A DNA stretch of 64,000 bases from Clostridiales bacterium 1_7_47FAA (GTDB lineage: Bacteria > Bacillota > Clostridia > Lachnospirales > Lachnospiraceae). The position numbers and the translations under genes are program-made. The stretch is from positions 897,918 through 961,917 of the forward strand of contig DS990260.1 in NCBI GenBank assembly GCA_000155435.1. The letters run 5' to 3'. Shown here in pieces: positions 1-8,089 of this stretch (positions are counted from its first letter, which is position 1; each line of letters begins with the position of its first letter). Under the pieces are notes generated by a model. That model did not search any database, was not told where the DNA came from, and saw only the letters and a program-made list of their open reading frames with translations.

Positions 1-740
1 TCTTCATACACATGCTTTACACACAGCAAAATCCCCTGCTTCTGCGACGCCATTTTCACAAGCTGGCTTACATCCGATGATTTATAGATAATATGCGGGG
101 TAAAGCCAGCCTTTTTGCAGCTGTCCTTTGTCCTGTAATGAATATTATAACGGCTGTTAAAGAACAAAAAGTCCTCATCCGCCAACTGGCTTACATGTAT
201 CTCCTCCTGTTTGGCCAGCGGGTGTTCCCTGTGGGCAATGAAGAACATTTTTTCACGATGCAGCGGGCTATATTGTAATCCCTGATCATGCCATGGTTTT
301 GTGGACAGGGCAAAACGATGGCTGTCCGCAAGCACATATTCTTCCATGTCCAAATCGGGAAATTCTACCTGTTCCAGCTTCAAACCAGGATATAGCGTTT
401 CAAAGTTTAACAGATAATTGGCAGACAGGCTCCGGAAGACCCCGGGCGCTACGCCGATGGTTATGGTCCCTTGCTGGATTTTAAAATATTGATACGATTC
501 CCTGACTGCTTCCTCATACCCTGCACACACTGGGAGGAATTTATGTTTCAGATATACCCCGCTCTTTGATAATTTGATTCCCTTACTGGTGCGGAGGAAC
601 AGACGTGTATTCAGTTCCGATTCTAAATTTTTGATTGATTTACTTAAAGCCTGCTGGGATATAAACAATTCTTTCGCTGCCTGGGAAATACTTGTGCTTT
701 CAGATAATTTCATAAAATACTGGATCTGTCTGAATTCCAT
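1..740 (-). CDS. LysR-family transcriptional regulator (partial at left edge)
   Basis: Reading leftward from ATG at 740, an open frame runs off the window edge (about 246 codons, no stop), so the C-terminus is missing. The start MEFRQIQYFMKLSES followed by SISQAAKELFISQQALSKSI (residues about 17-36) is the classical LysR winged helix-turn-helix. The rest resembles the two-lobe effector-binding domain. It is transcribed away from the flavoprotein gene at 968 across a 227-bp intergenic region containing a perfect palindrome, the usual layout for a LysR regulator and its target. The inducer cannot be deduced. Confidence 0.9.
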   Translation of the reverse strand, partial: MEFRQIQYFMKLSESTSISQAAKELFISQQALSKSIKNLESELNTRLFLRTSKGIKLSKSGVYLKHKFLPVCAGYEEAVRESYQYFKIQQGTITIGVAPGVFRSLSANYLLNFETLYPGLKLEQVEFPDLDMEEYVLADSHRFALSTKPWHDQGLQYSPLHREKMFFIAHREHPLAKQEEIHVSQLADEDFLFFNSRYNIHYRTKDSCKKAGFTPHIIYKSSDVSQLVKMASQKQGILLCVKHVYE

Positions 741-900
741 TGCTCTTCTCCACCGTAATCTTAAGACGTGTTCTTGCCGACTCAGCTTTAGTTTATCACA
801 ACTATGAGTGATGGTAAATACAATTCTCCGGCATATTCCATGCATTTCGGGGCTGCTTTTTGGCACAACTCCAGGTTGTGGCAATCACAAACACTATGTG

Positions 901-930
901 TTGTTAATTAGTTAACAATACTGCTAGAAT
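901..930 (+). promoter_or_regulatory. Promoter with palindromic operator ahead of the flavoprotein gene
   Basis: TTGTTA (901-906) and TAGAAT (925-930), separated by 18 bp, form a plausible sigma-A promoter. The -35 box lies inside a perfect inverted repeat TTGTTAA-TTAG-TTAACAA (901-918). Two weaker dyads lie just upstream (CACAAC-N5-GTTGTG near 865-881 and CAAACAC-TA-TGTGTTG near 889-904). The divergent LysR protein is the likely ligand of these sites (inference). The ribosome binding site AAGGAGG lies at 952-958. Confidence 0.6.
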
Positions 931-967
931 AGACTTACATAGAACATGATTAAGGAGGAAGTAACAA

Positions 968-2911
968 ATGAAAAACAGATACTACCCCAATTTAGCAAGT
1001 CCCATCACAATCAATGGCGTCACATTTAAGAACCGCATTTTCGGCGCGCCGATGTCGAATCCGGAATTGGATCCGGATTGCCACATGAGGGAAGAGGATA
1101 TCGCGTTTCATGCAAACCGCGGACGCGGCGGCTTGGCCAGCGTATGCATTGGTCTTGGTATTGTTGAAGCCGTAGGACGCTCACACACAAAAGAAGTAAT
1201 CCTTTATGATGACCTGTCCCTCCCATCCTTAAAGAGAATGGCCAATGAATTCCATAAACACAACTGCATGGCTACCATGGAATTAGCCCATGGCGGAAAG
1301 TTCGGGGCCGCCAGAAGCCACTCTGCTGCCAAAAGCACCCTGATTGGGCCAAATGACGAATTAAATGCCCAGGGCGTTCCTGTAAAAGCCATGACGGAAG
1401 AGCAGATTGAAGAGACCGCCACCGCATTCGGCAGCGCGGCCAGGCTGGTAAAAGAGGCTGGTTTTGATATGGTCTTAATCCATGGCGGGCATGGATGGCT
1501 GTTAGGCCAGTTTGCTTCTCCATATTTCAATAAGAGGACCGACCGCTGGGGCGGAAGCCTGGAAAACCGTATGCGTTTTTCACTGCTTGTCATCGAGAAG
1601 GTGCGTGAGGCGGTGGGTCCGGACTTCCCAATCGAATTCCGTATGAGCGGTTCTGAGTGTATTCCTGGCGGATATGATATTGATGAAGCAGTTGAAATGG
1701 CTAAGATGATTGACGGAAAGGTGGATATCATCCACGTATCTGCCGGTATCCATGAGAATAATGACGTATTTGTAATTACACATCCTTCCATGTTCACTGA
1801 GCATGGATGCAATGTCCAATATGCTGCTGAAATCAAAAAACATGTCAAAACTCCGGTTGCTGCATTGGGCGGCATCAACGATGTGGATATGATGGAGGAA
1901 ATCATTGCTTCCGGTAAAGCTGATATCATTGAAGTAGCCCGTCAGTCCCTTGCAGATCCATATTTCCCGGAGAAAGCATTTTCCGGACAAAAAGACGATA
2001 TCACACAGTGCTGCCGCTGCTATTCATGTTTCTTCAATTACTTATCCAACAGGAATTACTGCTGCGCGTTTAATCCGGTCATTGGAGACGAGCTTGAACA
2101 TAAATATGGCTTCCCGGCAACAACGCCGAAAAAGGTCGTGGTTGTAGGCGGCGGGCCAGGGGGCATGGAGGCCGCTGTTACAGCCGCCCAAAGGGGCCAC
2201 TCCGTTACACTTTATGAGAAGAACAGCAGGCTTGGCGGACAGATTGTACATGAACAGCACATCCCCTTCAAAAAGGATATGTATCACTTCATTGAGGTCC
2301 TTGCTAAGCGCTGTGAGGATGCAGGCGTGGACATCCACTTAAATACAGAGGTTACTCCTGAGGAAGTTGCGGCAATGGGTGCGGATGTCGTGATGACAGC
2401 CGTTGGCGCGAAACCAATCATTCCGCAGATCCCGGGAATTAACAGTGCCAAGGTTGTGGGCCTGAAGGCACTTGAGGGCAGACAGCCGTCAGTGGGACAA
2501 AAAGTGGCAATCCTTGGCGGAGGCCTGGTGGGTTCTGAAGTTGCCATTTATCTGGATATGATTGGAAAAGACGTAACAGTTGTGGAAATGAAGGATACCT
2601 GGGCATCTGACGCTTATTGGATGCACAAGGTTGCCATGGACAAATATATCCGTGACAGCAGGATTGATATCAAGGTAAACACAACAGCCAGGGAAATTAC
2701 CGACGCTGGCATTGTATGCAACACGCCGGATGGTGAAATCCTCATTGAAGCCGATACGGTCCTTCTTGCCGCAGGTATGAAAGCGGACCGCGCCTCTGCG
2801 GATGAATTTCTCAATACGGCTCCCCGGGTATTTGAAATCGGAGACGCCATCAAAGCCGGACGCGTGGTTGAAGCAGTGAAGCTTGGATACTATAGGGCAT
2901 TGGATATTTAG
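968..2911 (+). CDS. Old-Yellow-Enzyme-type Fe-S flavoprotein (FMN/4Fe-4S/FAD oxidoreductase)
   Basis: This 647-residue protein has the full architecture of the 2,4-dienoyl-CoA reductase / BaiCD / trimethylamine dehydrogenase family. An FMN-binding TIM barrel (residues about 1-340) contains the HGGHG signature near 171-175 and the RWGGSLENR motif near 190-200. A Cys cluster near 348-365 (CCRCYSC and a later Cys) would hold a 4Fe-4S centre. A C-terminal FAD/NAD(P)H module has GGGPGG near 396. Such enzymes reduce activated C=C bonds of enoyl-CoA, enone or bile-acid-type substrates with electrons from NAD(P)H. AAGGAGG precedes the ATG by 9 nt. It is cotranscribed with the membrane protein 26 bp downstream and faces a LysR regulator. 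The substrate is unknown. A paralogue of similar length lies at 36861-38876. Confidence 0.9.
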   Translation: MKNRYYPNLASPITINGVTFKNRIFGAPMSNPELDPDCHMREEDIAFHANRGRGGLASVCIGLGIVEAVGRSHTKEVILYDDLSLPSLKRMANEFHKHNCMATMELAHGGKFGAARSHSAAKSTLIGPNDELNAQGVPVKAMTEEQIEETATAFGSAARLVKEAGFDMVLIHGGHGWLLGQFASPYFNKRTDRWGGSLENRMRFSLLVIEKVREAVGPDFPIEFRMSGSECIPGGYDIDEAVEMAKMIDGKVDIIHVSAGIHENNDVFVITHPSMFTEHGCNVQYAAEIKKHVKTPVAALGGINDVDMMEEIIASGKADIIEVARQSLADPYFPEKAFSGQKDDITQCCRCYSCFFNYLSNRNYCCAFNPVIGDELEHKYGFPATTPKKVVVVGGGPGGMEAAVTAAQRGHSVTLYEKNSRLGGQIVHEQHIPFKKDMYHFIEVLAKRCEDAGVDIHLNTEVTPEEVAAMGADVVMTAVGAKPIIPQIPGINSAKVVGLKALEGRQPSVGQKVAILGGGLVGSEVAIYLDMIGKDVTVVEMKDTWASDAYWMHKVAMDKYIRDSRIDIKVNTTAREITDAGIVCNTPDGEILIEADTVLLAAGMKADRASADEFLNTAPRVFEIGDAIKAGRVVEAVKLGYYRALDI

Positions 2912-2937
2912 CTGCCAGCAACCTGAAAGGAACGAAA

Positions 2938-3987
2938 ATGATGGACATTCTTGTTACAATTTTCACTGCCTTTGTTTCAGGCGTACTGGCAACCGCCCTG
3001 GGCGCCCTTGGTTCAGTAATCCTTACAGCCCTTGTTTCCATTGTTGGGGTATTCTCCATTATGGCGGGATGCGAATATAATATCATCGGGAACATTTGCT
3101 TTGGAATGTTCCTGGGGCCGCAGGTAGCCTTTGGGCCGGCCCTCTGCGCAATGAATTATGCATGGAAAAAGGGATACATAAAGGACAGCAAGGGACTGGC
3201 CCTTCCATTGGGATCATTGCAGAAAACAGATGTATTAGTATTTGGCGGTATCTGCGCAGTAGCGGGATGGTACTTGAATACAGCCCTTGGCACCTTCCTT
3301 CCGGGACTCTTTGACTGCGTTGCGGCAACCATTGTAATCCTTAATGTGATTACAAAAATCATGTTTGGGAATGAGGGCCTCATGGGGAAGGTTCCTGAGG
3401 GAGATAAGAGATTTGGCTTAAACAGCAAGAATAAGTGGCTTCCCCACATGACCTATGGCCACGGCTCCATGTTCTGGCTGTTCGGCGGCAGCGTTGGTTT
3501 TATTGCCGCATGGCTATTGTATCAGATGTGCCGTTTTTCTGAACAGGTGGGCAATCCCATGATTGCAGGTATTTCATTTGTACCCCTTTGGGCCATTGCA
3601 GTCGTGTTCTTAATCTTCATGTGCTGCGGCCTGCCCTGCCCTGTATTTCACCATGTCGGGCTTGTGGGCGCTTACGGAGCACAGATGGCGTATAATGCCG
3701 GATGTTCCGAAATCCGTGTTTACCTGTGGGGCTTTGCATTTGGTATCTTTGCACATTATGCAGGCGATCTGCTTGCGGATCTTTTCTTTGTATATGGGGA
3801 AGGATATGTTGACCCGCCGTCGCTTTCCATGCTCTTCTGCTCCGTATTTGCATTTGCTGTCTTTCCGGCGCTTGGATTGGTTAACCCCGATAGTGCGGTT
3901 TCCGTCATCGCGCCCATGGCCATTATCCTGGCATTTGGGATCTTTGCATATTTTACAGGGAAATGCAAAAAAGCAGACATGTCATAG
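2938..3987 (+). CDS. Polytopic membrane protein of unknown family, possibly a substrate transporter
   Basis: This 349-residue protein is highly hydrophobic with about ten predicted membrane segments (for example residues 5-22, 25-43, 90-110, 168-190, 205-228, 290-310 and 325-343). Between them are conserved-looking loops rich in Gly, Pro, His and Cys (MCCGLPCPVFHHVG near 222-235; FGIFAHYAGDLLADLFF near 260). It begins 26 bp after the flavoprotein stop behind an AAAGG ribosome binding site, so the two form an operon. The natural reading is a permease for the substrate or product of the reductase, but I do not recognise the family and this role is inferred from context only. Confidence 0.7.
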   Translation: MMDILVTIFTAFVSGVLATALGALGSVILTALVSIVGVFSIMAGCEYNIIGNICFGMFLGPQVAFGPALCAMNYAWKKGYIKDSKGLALPLGSLQKTDVLVFGGICAVAGWYLNTALGTFLPGLFDCVAATIVILNVITKIMFGNEGLMGKVPEGDKRFGLNSKNKWLPHMTYGHGSMFWLFGGSVGFIAAWLLYQMCRFSEQVGNPMIAGISFVPLWAIAVVFLIFMCCGLPCPVFHHVGLVGAYGAQMAYNAGCSEIRVYLWGFAFGIFAHYAGDLLADLFFVYGEGYVDPPSLSMLFCSVFAFAVFPALGLVNPDSAVSVIAPMAIILAFGIFAYFTGKCKKADMS

Positions 3988-4064
3988 GCAGCCGGAGGCG
4001 GAGCTTTGATGAGGGTACTGTCCTGCTGTATCCGCATTGGACAATAACCCTCTGGCATGCTACA

Positions 4065-4104
4065 TGTAAAAGGACACACCGTATTACCGTTGTGTCCTTT
4101 TACA
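4065..4104. terminator. Bidirectional intrinsic terminator between convergent genes
   Basis: A 14-bp perfect stem (TGTAAAAGGACACA at 4065-4078 and its complement at 4091-4104) encloses a 12-nt loop. A-rich and T-rich stem bases allow termination from both sides. It lies between the converging membrane-protein and anti-sigma genes. Confidence 0.75.
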
Positions 4105-4134
4105 GTCCGAACCGGATTCAATAATTAATCCCTT

Positions 4135-5133
4135 TTACAGCCAGCGCCCCATCGGATACCCCGAATACAATATTGGGGATTCCATCTTTTTTAAGGACAA
4201 ATCCGGCCATGCTGGGGGAAAGCGTCTCCCCTCTCCTGTTTGGCCTATCTCAAACTCCAGTTCCCCATATGCGCCGGGAGCAATCTCATATTTGTCAAAC
4301 ACAATGACCGGATTTCCATTTTCATTCATATAAAACCTGGTTTCATCCGTAATTCCCGTAAAGCCTCCCTCTGACCCGGACCAGAAGGCAATGCCGTCCT
4401 TTTCCTTCATTTCCTCCATCTGCCGCAGTATGCTGTCATCCGCAATCCTGGCATAGTCCTGGCCCAGGACATCTTCTAATGTAACCATCTTATAATCCTT
4501 CAGATCAATGTTGTAGTATCTCGTTTCACTGTAGGCCGTGGACCAGCTCTCTGTTCCCCGCACTGCAAAGGAGAGATATTCCTCTGTCTGGGCCTTGATT
4601 TCATATCCTACACGGATTTTAATACCATGTGCCTCCCATTCCTCCTCAGTCCCTCCCGTTTCCATAAACGCCTTCTTATATTCCCTGGCGCGTTCCACTG
4701 CCTCATCTGCGTACCGGCTGCATAAATCGTATATTTCCTGATTCAGGGCAGCATCCAGCCCATCCGTATCCTCAGCTATCATCTCCACACTTGGGATTTC
4801 CACGGATATCTTCCAGTCCCCTTCATCCTTTTCATAGGACCGGAAGGTAAGGATCCGCGCCGCCGCTCCTATGACAGGGAGTCCGGCTGCCATTTCCGCA
4901 AATGCCGTATTTGTATTTAAGGCAGCAGTAAATATCAGCACAAGGGCTGCCGCCGCACCGGCACATGTCCCCCATATCCTGTTCCTTCTGTGTATCCCGG
5001 CCATCCGTTTCCTTTGCTCCTGGCTTCTTCTCTTTTCCTCTGATTGGGCAATTGCCGCCTGAATCCTTCCGGACAGTTCAGGCGGGACCGGTATCCCTTC
5101 ATACTTTTTTCTTGCATCTTCCATACGGCTCAT
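4135..5133 (-). CDS. RsiV-like membrane anti-sigma factor, C-terminus probably frameshifted
   Basis: The 332-residue protein has a cytoplasmic N-terminus (1-52), one membrane segment (about 54-78) and an extracellular part resembling the DUF4163/DUF3298 (RsiV/PdaC-like) fold. Its start overlaps the sigma-factor stop by 4 bp, the standard sigma/anti-sigma coupling. The last 36 or so residues look wrong (GRRFPPAWPDLSL...). Shifting frame at a G run on this strand (C4228-4231 on the plus strand) gives a coherent tail, ETLSPSMAGFVLKKDGIPNI and onward, ending at a stop at 4118-4120. A one-base loss in that run is therefore likely, real or from sequencing. The core of the protein is intact. The signal it senses is unknown; RsiV itself binds lysozyme. 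Confidence 0.75.
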   Translation of the reverse strand: MSRMEDARKKYEGIPVPPELSGRIQAAIAQSEEKRRSQEQRKRMAGIHRRNRIWGTCAGAAAALVLIFTAALNTNTAFAEMAAGLPVIGAAARILTFRSYEKDEGDWKISVEIPSVEMIAEDTDGLDAALNQEIYDLCSRYADEAVERAREYKKAFMETGGTEEEWEAHGIKIRVGYEIKAQTEEYLSFAVRGTESWSTAYSETRYYNIDLKDYKMVTLEDVLGQDYARIADDSILRQMEEMKEKDGIAFWSGSEGGFTGITDETRFYMNENGNPVIVFDKYEIAPGAYGELEFEIGQTGEGRRFPPAWPDLSLKKMESPILYSGYPMGRWL

Positions 5134-5621
5134 GAATCCACCTCCTGTATATTCTGTTTTAACAGTCTTAAGCCACGGTATAGTCTTGCCTTAACCGTAT
5201 TCAGGTTTGTGCTTGTCACATAAGCGATTTCCTTCAGTGTCAGCTCCTCAAAATACCGAAGTTTTATAATGGTCTGCACATCCTCATCCAATTGGTTTAA
5301 CTGTCCGTATATATCCGGTTCACCATTATATCCTTCCTCATAATATGGCACATCCTGCCCTATCCCGTCTTCTGTGGGTATCTCCATCTTCTGTTTCCTG
5401 ATTAACAGCAGGCTCTCATTTACAAGGATGCGGTAAAACCATGTCCTGATGGCATTTTCATTCCTGAGCGCCCCGTAGTGGTCCAATGCCTTGCAGACAG
5501 CACTCTGGACAATATCCATTGCATCCTCCTGGTTATGGACATAGCTGTAGGCCAGCCTGTAAAATTTCTCCTGATTGCTGACAATATAGTCTACAATCCT
5601 GTTATATAAATCTTGATTCAT
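5130..5621 (-). CDS. ECF-type RNA polymerase sigma factor
   Basis: This 163-residue protein has sigma region 2 (YSYVHNQEDAMDIVQSAVCK, residues about 25-44, followed by RTWFYRILVNESL) and sigma region 4 (ELTLKEIAYVTSTNLNTVKA, about 126-145, then RLYRGLRLLK). This is the compact two-domain ECF layout, closest in feel to Bacillus SigV-type factors. It overlaps the downstream anti-sigma gene by 4 bp, so the pair is translated together and the membrane partner should hold it inactive. Target promoters cannot be read from here. Confidence 0.92.
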   Translation of the reverse strand: MNQDLYNRIVDYIVSNQEKFYRLAYSYVHNQEDAMDIVQSAVCKALDHYGALRNENAIRTWFYRILVNESLLLIRKQKMEIPTEDGIGQDVPYYEEGYNGEPDIYGQLNQLDEDVQTIIKLRYFEELTLKEIAYVTSTNLNTVKARLYRGLRLLKQNIQEVDS

Positions 5622-5741
5622 GGGGTACTTAATCCCTCCTTACAGTATGATTTCATGGTACATCACAGCGTATATCGCCATCACTGATATATAGATTCTT
5701 TTTTCCTGCCAAAAGTTGCATCTGATTATATTTTCCTGTCA

Positions 5742-5773
5742 TAAAACAAGGACAGGAATCCCTTCGATTCCTG
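5742..5773 (-). terminator. Intrinsic terminator after the MATE gene
   Basis: On the minus strand CAGGAATC-GAAGG-GATTCCTG (plus 5753-5773) is followed by TCCTTGTTTTATG. It lies 40 bp past the MATE stop codon and fits the end of the TetR-MATE transcript. The remainder of 5622-5812 holds the sigma-factor promoter region, in which no clear -35/-10 pair stands out. Confidence 0.6.
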
Positions 5774-5812
5774 CCCTGTCCGGCAGCTGCCCCATATTGC
5801 CCTGTTCCTGTC

Positions 5813-7201
5813 TCATCCCTTTTCTACCCGGATTGCCGCCATATGCCCTGTTGCAATCCGCTTCATCGGTTTTACCGAGTACAGGCAGACTGCCATGGTC
5901 AGTATATCTGCCGCCGGCTGTGCCAGATAAATCCCCGTTACCCCCAGCATCCCGGGCAGGATTAATATGAACGGTACATAGAACAATCCCTGACGGATGA
6001 CGGACAGGAACAGTCCGTACTTTGAGGAGCCAATGGTCTGAAACGTTATTGTCATCATGTAGCACAATCCAAATGCAGGATAAAGGGCCACCTGGGAAAC
6101 CAGAAGCCTGACCCCATAATCAATGACTGCCGGATTCCCGTTAAACAGCATGATTAACGGCCTTGCCAGAAGTATATAGGTTCCCGCTACCAGTATGGTA
6201 AGAATCAGGGATGTCCGTAACGCAAAACGGACCGACTCATGAAACCGTTCCTCCTTTTTCGCGCCAAAGGAATAGGAAGCTACCGGCTGATATCCCTGCA
6301 TGAACCCCATGATCACATAGCATCCAATCAGCACCAGGCGCTGCACCACGCCGTATGCCGCTATGATAAGATCTGAGTCCGCCATGGGCTTCGCCGCAAT
6401 ATTCGTAAGGGATGTTGCCACTGCAAGGCAGATCTGTATGACGGCCGTAGGTATCCCGATGAGCGTGACGGATCTGATGAGCGTCCATTGGGGGTTAAAA
6501 TACTCCCTCTTTATCTTTATGATGGAGCGTCCGGTGATATAGAACCACCCAAGGATGAAACACGTGACGAACTGTGAAACCGTTGTGGCAAGGGACGCTC
6601 CCTCCACTCCCATCCCCAGTCCCCAGCTAAACATGAATACAGGGTCCAGGATCACGTTAAGGGCCGCGCCGGTCACAACGGCAATGGATGAAATCCTTAC
6701 GGATGACTCTGCCCTGGCCGCACAGTTCATACTCTGCGCAGGAAGGTTGGCAAGGGCTGCCACAAACATCCAGAATGCATACTCCCTGGCCTGGGGCAGC
6801 ACAGCCTCGGAGGCACCGAAGGAACGCAACAAAGGGTCCATGAAAATGATGCCTGCCGCACATAAAAGGATTCCAATGAGGACCGATAACCCCACCACGG
6901 ATGTGACTGTCCTGTTTGCGCCGTCCCTATCGCCTGCCCCCAGCTGCCTGCCCGCCAGGACCGCTGCCCCGGCCGCAAATATATTTTCCACCGAGACCAT
7001 GATGAGCAGCAGCGGCAGGGTAACGCCCACTGCCGCAAGCGCTATATCCGACCCCAGCATCCCGATATAAGCCGTATCCACAATGTTGTAGACAGCCTTT
7101 GCCAGCAGCGCCAGGGTAGCCGGGACTGCCAGTCTGGTAATGGCCCTGGAGGGCTTCATATCACCAAGTATGGATTCCTGCTGTACATTTCCGTTCTTCA
7201 T
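5813..7201 (-). CDS. MATE-family multidrug/Na+ antiporter
   Basis: This 462-residue protein has about twelve hydrophobic segments in two similar halves, as in NorM/DinF-like MATE exporters. The N-terminal RAITRLAVPATLALLAKAVY and VDTAYIGMLG segment (residues about 19-52) is the hallmark of the family. Its ATG overlaps the TetR stop in an ATGA, so the two are translationally coupled. It probably exports a drug or metabolite that the TetR protein senses. The substrate cannot be predicted. Confidence 0.92.
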   Translation of the reverse strand: MKNGNVQQESILGDMKPSRAITRLAVPATLALLAKAVYNIVDTAYIGMLGSDIALAAVGVTLPLLLIMVSVENIFAAGAAVLAGRQLGAGDRDGANRTVTSVVGLSVLIGILLCAAGIIFMDPLLRSFGASEAVLPQAREYAFWMFVAALANLPAQSMNCAARAESSVRISSIAVVTGAALNVILDPVFMFSWGLGMGVEGASLATTVSQFVTCFILGWFYITGRSIIKIKREYFNPQWTLIRSVTLIGIPTAVIQICLAVATSLTNIAAKPMADSDLIIAAYGVVQRLVLIGCYVIMGFMQGYQPVASYSFGAKKEERFHESVRFALRTSLILTILVAGTYILLARPLIMLFNGNPAVIDYGVRLLVSQVALYPAFGLCYMMTITFQTIGSSKYGLFLSVIRQGLFYVPFILILPGMLGVTGIYLAQPAADILTMAVCLYSVKPMKRIATGHMAAIRVEKG

Positions 7202-7821
7202 ATCCCCACTTCCTTCCGCTCCACCACGCCATAAAGCAGCACATCCAATGCCCTGCGGCAGTCCTCTTCATGTGTCTTAAAATCAATCTCCTGCTGCCCG
7301 GATGTCTGATGCTTTGCATTGACATAATCCTGAAACTGCAGGAATATATCCACCACCGTTTCCCTGGATACCCCGTCCCTGAGCTTAAGAGGCTCCAGTA
7401 TCCGGTTCAATATGGATATATTAAACTCATCAAACCCGGACTTACGCTGTCTGACCGCAGCTTCCAGATGGGCCGGCGGCATGATGACCGCCTCGCAGAA
7501 AATCCTCCGGTACACGGGAAATGTCTGGAAAAATTCAAACCTCGCATCAAAATAAAGCTGCAGCTGTCTGGGAACGGATACCGCTTCCAATATCAGCTTC
7601 CCCTGCAGATATTCCGTCAGGACCTGGAAACATTCATCCACGCAGGCCAGATACAGTTCGTCCTTGGTCTGGAAATAGTGGTAAATGATTCCCTTCGAGA
7701 TTCCCTCCCCGCTGCATATATTGTTAACGGAACTGGCTCCATATCCCTGTCCTGCAAACTCCTCCAGTGCTGCCTCCATAATCCTGCGCTTTGTCTGTTG
7801 GTTTTTCTCTTCCCGCTTCAT
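7198..7821 (-). CDS. TetR/AcrR-family repressor of the MATE operon
   Basis: This 207-residue protein has the TetR N-terminal helix-turn-helix at residues about 12-55 (ALEEFAGQGYGASSVNNICS then GISKGIIYHYFQTKDELYLA). The C-terminal half is a variable ligand-binding domain. It is the first gene of a two-gene operon with the MATE pump. Two copies of a TTGACC-N4-GGTC(A/T)A dyad overlap its promoter, which suggests autorepression released by a pump substrate. Confidence 0.92.
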   Translation of the reverse strand: MKREEKNQQTKRRIMEAALEEFAGQGYGASSVNNICSGEGISKGIIYHYFQTKDELYLACVDECFQVLTEYLQGKLILEAVSVPRQLQLYFDARFEFFQTFPVYRRIFCEAVIMPPAHLEAAVRQRKSGFDEFNISILNRILEPLKLRDGVSRETVVDIFLQFQDYVNAKHQTSGQQEIDFKTHEEDCRRALDVLLYGVVERKEVGI

Positions 7822-7839
7822 GTGCTTCCTCCCAAAATT

Positions 7840-7895
7840 ATTGACCTAGTGGTCTATTTATCATTAGAATAGCACAAATTGACCATGAGGTCAAT
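7840..7895 (-). promoter_or_regulatory. TetR-MATE promoter with two operators
   Basis: On the minus strand TTGACC (plus 7889-7894), 17 bp and TATTCT (plus 7866-7871) form a promoter. Dyad ATTGACC-ATGA-GGTCAAT (7878-7895) covers the -35 box. A second copy, ATTGACC-TAGT-GGTCTAT (7840-7857), covers the transcription start/leader. Spacing and sequence match between the copies, as expected for a TetR dimer binding twice. Confidence 0.75.
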
Positions 7896-7948
7896 ATTTT
7901 TTCCATATCCAATTAATTTATGACATCGATTCAGTGCCTGCAATACAA

Positions 7949-7973
7949 AAGACGCCCATTCCCTGAGCGTCTT
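7949..7973 (-). terminator. Intrinsic terminator after the diguanylate cyclase gene
   Basis: The minus strand reads AAGACGC-N11-GCGTCTT followed by TTGTATTG. It is placed about 115 bp past the stop of the GGDEF gene at 8090. No other gene end could use it. Confidence 0.6.
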
Positions 7974-8089
7974 CTACAATCCAATCTTGTCCTTACAGGC
8001 ATTTCCCGTCTCCAAATGTCATGATCCGGCTTCCTGCCGGGAGTATCTCCCATGCCGGCAAAGGCTGACCTTAAAAGAACGGTGCCCAC

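Noticed and set aside
1204..1929. Long open frame antisense to the first OYE-type gene
   Set aside because: It has no ribosome binding site or recognisable motif and mirrors codon structure of the strongly supported gene on the plus strand.
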